A stretch of DNA of 64,000 nt from assembly GCF_019343195.1 (NCBI RefSeq), contig NZ_RPHB01000001.1, forward strand, positions 124,001-188,000. The letters run 5' to 3'. Below the pieces are notes generated by a model, which worked only from the letters and a program-made list of their open reading frames with translations, was not told where the DNA came from and did not search any database. Both the position numbers and the translations under genes were made by a program. Position 1 is the first letter of the stretch. Each line of letters opens with the position of its first letter. This stretch comes from Arthrospiribacter ruber. Lineage in GTDB: Bacteria > Bacteroidota > Bacteroidia > Cytophagales > Cyclobacteriaceae. Positions 35,262-43,999 of this stretch are shown one piece after another.

Positions 35262-36563
35262 TTAATCTTTTTTCTCCTCTTTGGTGACTTTGATAAGGTC
35301 TCCATCTTTCAGTTGTCTGCTGACTACAAAGTAGGGCCCTGAGATGATTTCCTGTCCTTCTTCTATTCCTTCAAGCACTTCGATATTGTCAAAGTCAGAA
35401 ATTCCGGATTTAATCTCAACCAGTTTTGCCCTTCCATTATCATTGACAAAGACCAGTTCCTTTGGCCTCGTAGTTCCATCTGAAGAAGTAGTGGTTTGGT
35501 CTTCCCGGGTAGTGACAGCAGCCAATGGTACTGCAAGTACATTTTCTTTCTTCTGCGTGATGATGTCCACACTTGCTGTCATTCCTGGACGGAAAGGAAA
35601 TCTGTTTCTTTCCGTTACCAGTTCAGCATAAGAATCATTCAGGATACGGATCTTTACTTCAAACTCAGTCACCGCATCAGAGCTCGCCTTTTCATTGGCA
35701 GAATTGGCAATAGAGGTGACCACCCCTTTGAATTTCTTGCTGGATGCACTGTATGAGTCTACATCGATGATCGTCGTATCCCCTAGGCTCAGTCTGATGA
35801 TGTCGTTTTCGTTGACATTGACCCTAACTTCCATTCTGGAAAGGTCGGCAAGTCTCAACATTTCTGTACCTGCCATCTGCTGTGTACCTACCACTCTTTC
35901 GCCTTTTTCTACCAAAAGTTTAGAAACAATACCATTGACCGGAGAATATACATTCGTTAGTCTAAGGTTTTCTGCGGCCTCATTGACGGTGGCTTGGGCA
36001 GATTTGATGATGTATTCAGCTGCCAATACTGATTGCTCTGCTGCGTCAAGATCATTTTGTGCTGTAAGGAAGGTAGACTGGATTTGCTCCCAATCTGCAT
36101 CTGAAATTACCTTATCCTTGTAAAGTTTTTCATTCCGCTTGTATTCAAGTTCTGCCCTTACAAATTGTGCTTCCGCCCTTTTTAGGTTTGCTTTGGATTG
36201 TGCCAATTGTGCTTGATTTTGGTTGAGGTTGGCACGTGCCCGATCCAATGCAGAGATAAAATTATCAGGACGGATTTTTACCAAAAGGTCCCCAACTTTG
36301 ACTGAATCACCTTCCATGACATTCAGCTCGATGATTTCACCGGCCACATCAGGACTCATTTTAACTTCAGTTTCGGGTTCTACCACTCCGGATGCACTCA
36401 CTTTTTCAGTAATGGAGAGTTTTGAAGCTTTTTTGGCTTCTACACTTACTTCTTTTTCTCCACCGATCCAACCGGCAGATTTCCCAATGATCACAAAAAG
36501 GACGATTGCTCCCAATACTCCCAGTAAGATATAAATCAGTTTATTTGATTTTTTCTTTGCCAT
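35262..36563 (-). CDS. Efflux periplasmic adaptor subunit (MacA/RND-type membrane fusion protein)
   Basis: A 433-residue protein with one N-terminal membrane helix (about 8-27), a split lipoyl/barrel-sandwich domain (about 65-100 and 200-225: VMEGDSVKVGDLLVKI), a coiled-coil hairpin (about 105-200) and beta-barrel plus membrane-proximal domains (from 225). It links an inner-membrane pump to TolC in the periplasm. It follows the tolC gene by 8 nt. No MacB-type ABC pump or RND permease lies next to it; the MMPL permease gene is 4 kb away on the other strand and probably unrelated. Confidence 0.88.
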   Translation of the reverse strand: MAKKKSNKLIYILLGVLGAIVLFVIIGKSAGWIGGEKEVSVEAKKASKLSITEKVSASGVVEPETEVKMSPDVAGEIIELNVMEGDSVKVGDLLVKIRPDNFISALDRARANLNQNQAQLAQSKANLKRAEAQFVRAELEYKRNEKLYKDKVISDADWEQIQSTFLTAQNDLDAAEQSVLAAEYIIKSAQATVNEAAENLRLTNVYSPVNGIVSKLLVEKGERVVGTQQMAGTEMLRLADLSRMEVRVNVNENDIIRLSLGDTTIIDVDSYSASSKKFKGVVTSIANSANEKASSDAVTEFEVKIRILNDSYAELVTERNRFPFRPGMTASVDIITQKKENVLAVPLAAVTTREDQTTTSSDGTTRPKELVFVNDNGRAKLVEIKSGISDFDNIEVLEGIEEGQEIISGPYFVVSRQLKDGDLIKVTKEEKKD

Positions 36564-36571
36564 GTTGATAA

Positions 36572-37915
36572 TTATAATTTAAGTGAGTTGCCTAAGTAAA
36601 AGTCCAGCACCTTTACCCTGAAAATGTATGTGTATTTGGAGGTAATGAGATCTGCCTGGGCATTAAAGAAGTTGTTTTGTGCCAATTGGTAGTCCGCAAA
36701 ATTAATGGCTCCGGCATTGAATCGCTGTTCTGAGATCCTGAAAGCTTCTTCTAATGAGGATACTCTTATTTGGGAGGCTCTGTAGGATTGCCTGGCTGCA
36801 TTTGCATTGGTATAGGCGGACTCAATGTCCTGTCTCAACTGGTTTCTGGTCTCCACTTCCTGAATTTCTGAAAGCCTTCTTTGCAATCTTGCACGCTGAA
36901 CATTTGCCCTGTTCCTAAAATTAGAAAGTATTGGAATGTTTAGTTGTATGTTGGCAGAATTGGAGAAGTTGTTTCTTATCTGAGTTCCGAAATCTAACCT
37001 TTCTCCCAAGAAAAACTGGTCAATGTAGTTGGAAAATGCACTGGCTCCTATGCCTAAAGTAGGGTAATATCCTCCTTTGGCAATTCTTACTCCATAATCA
37101 GCACTTTCTATCCCCAATTCCGCAGCCCTGATTTCCGGCATAAGATCCAAGGCCACGTCAAAGATTTCGTCAACGCTTCGATCGGTCAGGGCAAAGTTGT
37201 CAGGTTCAAGTTCCGGTGCCACCACATCCATATCCTCTCTGAAAGGTATCTGCATGGCCTGCGCCAGGTTAAGTTTGGCAATCCTGAGGTTGTTTTGGGC
37301 ATTGACCACTTCAAGTTCGTTGGTGGCATTTTGCGCTTCTATATCCAGCCTATTGGCCAATGGCAGTGAACCTGCATCTACCAGTCTAATTGTGTTTTGA
37401 AGCTGCTCTTGGGTGGTCTTAAGTTGGTTTTCAGCTATGCGGAGTTGCTCTTTGGAAAAAACCACATTGATAAAAAGGTTGATGACATTTAGTGTGATGT
37501 TGTTTTCGGTTGCCAATACATTGTACTGAGCAGCCTCTATGTCAACCCTGTTTTGTCTGATGGAGTTGTCGATTTGTTGCCCCGCAAAAATAGTCATATT
37601 GGCATTTGCAAATAAGTTGACGTTTCCTATCCGGTTATTTTCAAACAGGTTGGTAACTGGGTTGATGGATCTACCCCAACGGTACCCTGTACTTCCACCT
37701 GTAGAAAAAGTAGGGATTCTCTGTCCGACGTTTCCGATAAGGTTGGCTTCCTGAGTAGCAAGATTCACTTGGCTACGTTGGAGCTGCAGGTTGTTTTCCA
37801 GTGCTGTTTCTATAACTCCTTCCAGGTCCATTGCACCATAGTCAGTAACCTGACCGGAGGATTCAAAGACACAAAAGAGTGCTAGAAATAGTCCACAAAA
37901 GTAAATTTTTCTCAT
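36572..37915 (-). CDS. TolC-family outer-membrane efflux protein
   Basis: A 447-residue protein with a signal peptide (first about 22 residues), then two repeats of long alpha-helical tunnel segments and short beta strands as in TolC/OprM. Helix text such as LEGVIETALENNLQLQRSQVNL opens the first repeat and VDEIFDVALDLMPEIRAAEL the second, in the classic places. It forms the outer-membrane channel of a tripartite pump. Its ATG is 2 nt after the stop of sdaAB, an unusual operon partner, and the adaptor follows it. Confidence 0.88.
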   Translation of the reverse strand: MRKIYFCGLFLALFCVFESSGQVTDYGAMDLEGVIETALENNLQLQRSQVNLATQEANLIGNVGQRIPTFSTGGSTGYRWGRSINPVTNLFENNRIGNVNLFANANMTIFAGQQIDNSIRQNRVDIEAAQYNVLATENNITLNVINLFINVVFSKEQLRIAENQLKTTQEQLQNTIRLVDAGSLPLANRLDIEAQNATNELEVVNAQNNLRIAKLNLAQAMQIPFREDMDVVAPELEPDNFALTDRSVDEIFDVALDLMPEIRAAELGIESADYGVRIAKGGYYPTLGIGASAFSNYIDQFFLGERLDFGTQIRNNFSNSANIQLNIPILSNFRNRANVQRARLQRRLSEIQEVETRNQLRQDIESAYTNANAARQSYRASQIRVSSLEEAFRISEQRFNAGAINFADYQLAQNNFFNAQADLITSKYTYIFRVKVLDFYLGNSLKL

Positions 37916-37917
37916 AG

Positions 37918-38595
37918 TTATAAATCAATATCAGGTATGTAAATGAGTTCTTTGACCCATGGAAGGCTTTTTAGGTATTCAATGGTGATCGGCTGAAGTC
38001 CGGAATCCATTTCTATTACATGGCAGGCTAGGTCATGTTTTCCTTTTCTGGAAACAGACATGGTGGCAATATTGGTTTTTTCCTGCGCGATGACAGAAGA
38101 AATAAATGCGATTGCGCCGGAAATGTCCTGGGCTTTGATAATCAAGGTATGGGACTGGGCCGAGAAGTTGGCATGAAATCCATCCACCTCCGCAATATTT
38201 ATGATCCCACCTCCAAGGCTTTCCCCAATCACTTCAATTTTACGGTCTCCACGGGTCAGATTGAGTTTGATGGTATTCGGATGGTATACCGAAGCATTTC
38301 CTATGGACTTGAACGTGTACTTTAAGCCATTTTCTTTTGCCTTTTCGAAGGATTTTTTGATGTTGGCATCATCAGTTTTCATATCCAGTAATCCTCCCAA
38401 AATCGCCAGATCACTGCCATGGCCTTCATAGGTTCTGGCAAAGGAATTATAAAAAGTGATAAGCGCTTCATCTGGGATTCCTCCAAGGATTTTTATGCTG
38501 GATCTTGCTATTCGGACAACACCGGCCGTATGTGAAGAGGACGGGCCGATCATTACAGGACCTATCATATCAAATACACTGCTTTTTGTACCCAT
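37918..38595 (-). CDS. sdaAB: L-serine ammonia-lyase, iron-sulfur type, beta subunit
   Basis: A 225-residue protein. Residues about 1-145 are the serine dehydratase beta domain (VFDMIGPVMIGPSSSHTAGV, then SFARTYEGHGSD); about 150-225 is an ACT domain (LIIKAQDISGAIAFISSVIAQE), which in this enzyme class can bind serine. The enzyme turns L-serine into pyruvate and ammonia and needs an alpha subunit with the Cys ligands, which is not in this window. It heads an operon with tolC and the adaptor. Confidence 0.9.
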   Translation of the reverse strand: MGTKSSVFDMIGPVMIGPSSSHTAGVVRIARSSIKILGGIPDEALITFYNSFARTYEGHGSDLAILGGLLDMKTDDANIKKSFEKAKENGLKYTFKSIGNASVYHPNTIKLNLTRGDRKIEVIGESLGGGIINIAEVDGFHANFSAQSHTLIIKAQDISGAIAFISSVIAQEKTNIATMSVSRKGKHDLACHVIEMDSGLQPITIEYLKSLPWVKELIYIPDIDL

Positions 38596-38713
38596 ATTTT
38601 TAAGTTTCCAATTAATGTGCTAAAGTAGCAAGTATTTTCAATCAGAGTGATGATAATCGACGAATCGGGTGATTTAGAAGATAATTTCTTAAAGATTTAA
38701 TTATTTTTAACCG

Positions 38714-38731
38714 CTGTTACCTGGAACAGCT
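38714..38731. repeat. Short inverted repeat between sdaAB and the aminotransferase gene
   Basis: GCTGTT (38714-38719) and AACAGC (38726-38731) face each other over six bases, 18 nt before the aminotransferase start. It could be a small hairpin or an operator; short enough to be chance. Confidence 0.25.
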
Positions 38732-38748
38732 TATTAAGGTGTCCATTT

Positions 38749-39582
38749 ATGAACTTCAATATGTCCGAAAACGATACATATTTTACTTATAAAAACCCGG
38801 GTAAGTTTTGGGAAGAAAAGGAGCCTACTTTTCACAACAGAGCTTTTCTATTTGGTGATGGATTGTTTGAGACCATGGTCTTAAGGGATGGATTTATTAG
38901 GTTTGGCAATTTTCATCAAGAAAGGATTTTGAAAGGTTGCGAGACCTTGTTTTTGGACAAGCAGGATCTTTCCGATATCAAACAAATTCAAGTGTTTTTG
39001 CGTGAAAACGGGTTTGAAAGTGGGACATGGAGGGTAAGGTGGAATGTGTACAGGTCAGGCTTTGGGAAATATACTCCGGAAAATGACAGTATTTCGGCTA
39101 CTCTGATGGTCAGTGAATTTGTGCCTGCTGTTCCTGTGAAAAGGAACCTTGCCTATTGCTCTTCAGTGAGGCTGATGCATTCTAGATGGAGCAGCTGCAA
39201 AACACTAAATGCACTTCCCTATGTCATGGCCAATATCGAGAGGAAGCAAAAAGGCTTGGATGACGTCATCCTTCTCAGCCAAGAGGGATTTATTTCCGAA
39301 GGAGCTTCTTCCAATATTTTTTGGGAAAAAGACGGTGTTTTTTACACCCCAAGCTTAAAATCGGCTTGTGTCGAGGGTGTAAGCCGAAGGGTAATCATTG
39401 AAAAATTGGAGAAAATGGAAATTGAAGTCCGGGAAGGGTTATATCTTCCACAGGAATTGCTTCAAGCAGATAGGGTTTTTACATCCAATGTGACCGGGTT
39501 GAGTTTGGTAGAAAAAATTGAAGGCAGCACATTAGATATTAATGCACTGCCTCCGGAATTGACAAAAGAATTTGAAATATAA
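38749..39582 (+). CDS. Class IV aminotransferase (PabC/IlvE-like)
   Basis: A 277-residue PLP enzyme. The PLP lysine is K151 in SSCKTLNALPY, and E184 sits in FISEGASSNIF, both standard for fold type IV. RAFLFGDGLFETM (31-43) is the N-terminal motif. The family includes 4-amino-4-deoxychorismate lyase (PabC, which makes p-aminobenzoate for FolP) and branched-chain transaminases; the short length and the thyA neighbour favour a PabC-like role, but this is not settled. The second ATG at 38761 (MSENDT) is another possible start. Convergent with thyA, one base apart. Confidence 0.8.
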   Translation: MNFNMSENDTYFTYKNPGKFWEEKEPTFHNRAFLFGDGLFETMVLRDGFIRFGNFHQERILKGCETLFLDKQDLSDIKQIQVFLRENGFESGTWRVRWNVYRSGFGKYTPENDSISATLMVSEFVPAVPVKRNLAYCSSVRLMHSRWSSCKTLNALPYVMANIERKQKGLDDVILLSQEGFISEGASSNIFWEKDGVFYTPSLKSACVEGVSRRVIIEKLEKMEIEVREGLYLPQELLQADRVFTSNVTGLSLVEKIEGSTLDINALPPELTKEFEI

Positions 39583-39583
39583 A

Positions 39584-40378
39584 TCAAACCGCCACCGCTG
39601 CTTTGATATGTGGGTGGGGGTCATAATTGATCAGTTCAAAATCTTCGAATTTAAATCCAAAGATATCCTTTACTTCAGGATTGATTTTCATGGTAGGAAG
39701 TGGTCTGATGTCCCGACTTAACTGAAGCCTTGCCTGATCCAAATGATTGCTGTAAAGGTGTGCATCTCCAAAAGTATGCACAAAATCTCCTGGCTCCAGA
39801 TCGCATACTTGGGCCACCATCATGGTAAAAAGTGCATAGGATGCGATATTGAAAGGAACCCCGAGAAATACATCAGCACTTCTTTGGTAAAGCTGGCAGG
39901 ATAATTTTCCATCTGCTACATAAAACTGAAACAAGGTGTGGCAAGGAGGTAGGGCCATATGATCCACATCTGTTACATTCCATGCTGACACAATGTGTCT
40001 TCTGCTGTCAGGCTTGTTTTTTATGCCCTCTATAAGGTTTTTGATCTGATCGATTTCCCCGCCTTTTCCGTCGGGCCAATGCCTCCATTGGTAACCATAC
40101 ACAGGGCCTAAATCTCCATTTTCATCCGCCCATTCGTCCCATATAGTTACTTTGTTTTCATTCAGGTATTTAATATTGCTGTCGCCGTTCAAAAACCAAA
40201 GCAATTCTATTATGATAGATCTGAGGTGCAGCTTTTTGGTAGTGACCAAAGGAAAACCCTCACTCAGGTCAAAGCGCATTTGGTGTCCAAATACACTTAT
40301 TGTACCTGTTCCTGTACGGTCTTCTTTTTTGACTCCATTATCCAAAATATGCTGCATCAAGTCATGGTATTGCTTCAT
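39584..40378 (-). CDS. thyA: Thymidylate synthase
   Basis: Enzyme of 264 residues, the classic length, that methylates dUMP to dTMP using methylene-tetrahydrofolate. The nucleophile is C146 in [10 protein letters not shown], and [17 protein letters not shown] is the substrate-binding signature. Start and end match the family (MKQYHDLM to PHIKAAVAV). Usually followed by folA, which is not here. Its stop lies one base from that of the aminotransferase gene, and no terminator separates them. Confidence 0.97.
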   Translation of the reverse strand: MKQYHDLMQHILDNGVKKEDRTGTGTISVFGHQMRFDLSEGFPLVTTKKLHLRSIIIELLWFLNGDSNIKYLNENKVTIWDEWADENGDLGPVYGYQWRHWPDGKGGEIDQIKNLIEGIKNKPDSRRHIVSAWNVTDVDHMALPPCHTLFQFYVADGKLSCQLYQRSADVFLGVPFNIASYALFTMMVAQVCDLEPGDFVHTFGDAHLYSNHLDQARLQLSRDIRPLPTMKINPEVKDIFGFKFEDFELINYDPHPHIKAAVAV

Positions 40379-40527
40379 CGTTCTTTTGAATTTTTTATTT
40401 GGGGCAATTTATCAAAGATATCTAAGAATTAGAATCATCAATCCAAAATTAAACTGAAAAGTCAATGCTATACAATGGCAAAATGTTATAATAAATTTAG
40501 CCTTTTGTAAACAAATTTAACCTGAGG

Positions 40528-42798
40528 ATGTATCTTTCACAGGATATGTTTGATAAAAAGTTTTCTTTTTGGGCTTTGGGAGTGGCATTGTCTGCCACAA
40601 TATTGATGTTTTGTTTTCCTCCCAAAATCACATTCGATTATGATTTTGAAAGTTTCTTCCCGCAAGATGATGAAGAGTTGGCGTATTTCTATGCATTCCG
40701 TGAGCAATTCGGAAATGATAACGATTATTTGCTTGTAGCTTTAGGGGCAGAGGATATTTTTGAAAAAACATTTCTGGAAAAGGCCACTGCTGTCAATGAA
40801 AAGCTTAAAGGGCTTGAATTGGTAGAGGGGACGGTGTCTTTGCTGGACATGAAAGAGCCTGTCATAGGGCCTTTTGGAGTCAGAAATAGACAGACTTTGG
40901 ATCTTGAAGGAGACCTTTCTAAGCAGGCAGAAAAATTAATGAATTCACCACAATGGTCAGGTAACTTACTGGACAGTGAGGCAGATTACCTGCTTATTAT
41001 AGTCAACAACAAAAATCAGATTTCCAAAGAAGCCGGCGATGAATTATACGCAGAAATTTCTGAAATTTTGTCAGAGAGCGGGATTAATGACATCAAGACT
41101 GCGGGTAAAATCAAAGCCCAGGGTGAATTTGTGGAATTGCTTCAAGAAGAATTTGCCTTTTTTCTCAGCATTTCCTTTGGATTGATCATTGTATTGCTTC
41201 TCGTAATTTTCAGAAGCTTTTGGGGTGTCGTGATTCCTCTTCTGGTATTGACCATAGGGATTTTGTGGGCAATGGCATTTTCACTTTATTTCGGCAAGCC
41301 ATTGGATGTAATGTCCGTCATGCAGCCGACTATCCTATCTGTAATTGGCCTTGCTGCCTTGGTCCATTTTTTCAACCATTATCTCAATATGTTGCGTGAT
41401 GGAGATGCCCGTGATGTAGCAGTCAAAGAGTCCTTCTCAGAGTTGTCAATAGCTGTTTTTCTCACTGCATTGACTACAGCACTGGGATTTCTAAGTTTGT
41501 TTTTTACTTCAGTTCCCAGTCTCAGGTTGTTTGGTTTATATACTGGAGTGGGTGTAATGATCATGTTCTTGGCAGTGGTCACCATTGCTCCGGGATTGCT
41601 TTATTTGGTTCCGGCAATGAAATCCGCCCAAAGTGACAGCCTTAGAACCCTCTGGAGAATAGGGATGAGAAGTGCCTTTCTCTCAGTTACCAAAAAAAGA
41701 ATAACAATAGTATGTGTTTTTGTTTCTCTTTCATTGCTTTCCGGACTGGCATTGACTGACCTCAGGATCAATGGATACATTTTGGACAATCTTCCACGAA
41801 ACCATGAACTGGTAAAGGAGTTTGAGTTTTTTGATGAAAAATTCGGTGGATCCAAACCTTTGGAGCTTTCTTTAAAAGTTGGCGAAAAGGCCGATAATTT
41901 GCTGGAAAAGGAAGTACTTTTGGAACTTGAAAAGTTAGAAAATTTCGTAAGGGAAAACTATGAAAGTGCTGTAATCCTATCTCCTTTGAGCGCAGTCAAA
42001 GGAATCAATAAAGCGCTTAATTCAGGGAGTGAAAATGCTTTTCGGCTACCTTCACAGGGGCAGTTTGAAAGGGTTAGAGAATTTGTACCTCAGGCTTTGG
42101 AGCAAAGTCCTGTTCAAATACTTTCCCATGAATCTAAAGAGGGAAGGATGTCAACGCGGACTGCAGACATGGGTAGTCTTAAAAGTAATGTGCTCAATGA
42201 AAATTTATACAGATTTTTGGTGGAGGAGATTGATGAAAATCTGGTAGAAGTAAGGCTTACTGGAACTTCCCATTTGATTGACATTAGCCATGAAAGTGTA
42301 ACAAGACAAATGGCAAGGGGATTAGGAGTGGCATTCTTGATCGTGGCAGTGGTAGCTGGATTTCTTTTTCGGTCTTGGAGGATTTCAATGGTTGTTTTAT
42401 TACCTAATATAATCCCTCTGTTGTGGATGTGCGGAGTGATCTGGCTTTTGGGTATAGAGCTCAAACTGACTACTGCCATCATATTTACTGTAGCATTTGG
42501 AATTGTGGTGGATGATAGCATTCACTTTATGTCCAAGATGAGAATCGAACTGGCAAAAGGAAAGTCTTGGTTATACGCACTCAAGCGCACTTACCTAGAG
42601 ACCGGGAAAGCAATCATATTGACAACATTGATACTTGGTACTGGTTTTTCTGTGCTCACACTGAGTCAATTTGGTGTGACCTATTATTCTGGACTTCTGA
42701 TAAGTCTGGCTTTGGTTTTTGCGCTTTTGGCTGATCTTTTATTGCTGCCATTGATGCTGATACCGCTCAAGAAAATATGGGATAAAAAGAATCATTGA
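40528..42798 (+). CDS. MMPL/RND-type membrane permease
   Basis: A 756-residue protein of two repeats, each with one helix, a periplasmic loop and a block of five helices. The N-terminal DYDFESFFPQDDEELAYF motif after helix 1 and the sterol-sensing-like block (SVMQPTILSVIGLAALVHFF; VVDDSIHFMSKM in the second half) are typical of MMPL permeases. Substrates in the family are lipids or hydrophobic compounds; the one here is unknown. The ATG at 40528 follows a GAGG ribosome site. Convergent with the second EEP gene, with a 7-nt overlap. Confidence 0.87.
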   Translation: MYLSQDMFDKKFSFWALGVALSATILMFCFPPKITFDYDFESFFPQDDEELAYFYAFREQFGNDNDYLLVALGAEDIFEKTFLEKATAVNEKLKGLELVEGTVSLLDMKEPVIGPFGVRNRQTLDLEGDLSKQAEKLMNSPQWSGNLLDSEADYLLIIVNNKNQISKEAGDELYAEISEILSESGINDIKTAGKIKAQGEFVELLQEEFAFFLSISFGLIIVLLLVIFRSFWGVVIPLLVLTIGILWAMAFSLYFGKPLDVMSVMQPTILSVIGLAALVHFFNHYLNMLRDGDARDVAVKESFSELSIAVFLTALTTALGFLSLFFTSVPSLRLFGLYTGVGVMIMFLAVVTIAPGLLYLVPAMKSAQSDSLRTLWRIGMRSAFLSVTKKRITIVCVFVSLSLLSGLALTDLRINGYILDNLPRNHELVKEFEFFDEKFGGSKPLELSLKVGEKADNLLEKEVLLELEKLENFVRENYESAVILSPLSAVKGINKALNSGSENAFRLPSQGQFERVREFVPQALEQSPVQILSHESKEGRMSTRTADMGSLKSNVLNENLYRFLVEEIDENLVEVRLTGTSHLIDISHESVTRQMARGLGVAFLIVAVVAGFLFRSWRISMVVLLPNIIPLLWMCGVIWLLGIELKLTTAIIFTVAFGIVVDDSIHFMSKMRIELAKGKSWLYALKRTYLETGKAIILTTLILGTGFSVLTLSQFGVTYYSGLLISLALVFALLADLLLLPLMLIPLKKIWDKKNH

Positions 42799-43871
42799 TC
42801 TTCTGGGTCTTGTTTTTTTCTTAAAGGTTTTTGCCAGTCAAACATAGCAGAAATGGGGTAGTGGTCTGAATAATCTACCTCTTTGTGGGTTTTGAATCTT
42901 AGCGCTTTGAGCGGTTTTTCATAAAAAATATTATCGATTCTAAGGAAAAAAAGGACCTTGTTGTAAGTAAAGCCAAATCCACTGCCAGCTGACTCGAAGG
43001 CATTTTCCATGAATTTTCTCAAAGTGAAATAGGTATAGCTATATGGGACATCATTAAAATCTCCAACAAGAATATTCACATAGGGGCTGTTTTTCATATG
43101 CTCTTCCAAAATCCCTAACTGAGAGGCCCTGGTCACCTGGCCCCGTTTCAGTTTCCCTAGCGTTTCCCTGTAGTTTTCCTTAATGCCGTCTAGGTTGTTG
43201 AGCGTTTCGGATTGGATGCTCATGGATTCAAGGTGAGCATTGTATATGCGAATGGTATCTTTGTCCACTTTGATATCTGCGAATATTACTCCATTATTTC
43301 TTTTGGTGTCAAATACCCGCCCTTCATTTACAATTGGGTACCTGCTGAATATTGCCATTCCATAAGATTTATTCCTTGGGTTGCCTTCTATGATCTGATA
43401 GGTGTGTTCATAACCGGATTCAGTACCAAGGATTTTAATGGCATTACGGGAGGGAGTGGAATAATCCTGATAAAACTCCTGAATGCATTTGATATCAGCT
43501 TCATGATCCTGTAACCATTTGAGTACATTTTGTGGGTTGGCGGGTGTGTCTTTATCCCGTTTGAATGCGAAAAGAGCCACATTATAACTCAGTACAGAAA
43601 GGCCATCTTCAGAGATTGCGTTATTCTGGGAAGGTACCTGAAAAGTGACGCCTACAAATTTCCATCCTAACACCAAGGCGATAAGAGGAAGAATTGAAAG
43701 CCACCTTTTTGAAAATAATAGACTTATAAACAAAAAAGCATTGATGACCAAAAGAACAGGGATAGTAAGTGTGATCAATCCGATATACGGAAAAAATGCA
43801 GGAGAAATATATACACTGTAAAATAAAGTCAGTGAAAAAATGAAAAATAAGGAAGTGATAAATCTTACCAT
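42792..43871 (-). CDS. Membrane-anchored endonuclease/exonuclease/phosphatase-family protein (second copy)
   Basis: A 359-residue protein with two or three N-terminal helices (about 5-80) and an EEP domain whose motifs are intact: CIQEFYQD (Glu), GDFNDVPYS (Asp/Asn) and YSDHYPISAMF (Asp-His). It has the same plan as the protein at 26019-27071 but differs much in sequence. The substrate is unknown. Its 3' end overlaps that of the MMPL gene by 7 nt. Confidence 0.83.
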   Translation of the reverse strand: MVRFITSLFFIFSLTLFYSVYISPAFFPYIGLITLTIPVLLVINAFLFISLLFSKRWLSILPLIALVLGWKFVGVTFQVPSQNNAISEDGLSVLSYNVALFAFKRDKDTPANPQNVLKWLQDHEADIKCIQEFYQDYSTPSRNAIKILGTESGYEHTYQIIEGNPRNKSYGMAIFSRYPIVNEGRVFDTKRNNGVIFADIKVDKDTIRIYNAHLESMSIQSETLNNLDGIKENYRETLGKLKRGQVTRASQLGILEEHMKNSPYVNILVGDFNDVPYSYTYFTLRKFMENAFESAGSGFGFTYNKVLFFLRIDNIFYEKPLKALRFKTHKEVDYSDHYPISAMFDWQKPLRKKQDPEDQ

Positions 43872-43999
43872 TTAGGAGCTATTTGTGGCGAAATTATGTC
43901 TTAAACGCTTTTTAAACAAATAACGTGCAATATGGCGATAAATAGGGTAAAAGAATTTGATGTTAAATTTTAGTTGGGCTAGTTTTTTTATTGAACTAA

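Noticed and set aside
42114-42521. 135-codon minus-strand frame inside the MMPL gene
   Set aside because: Antisense to conserved membrane helices; no domain.
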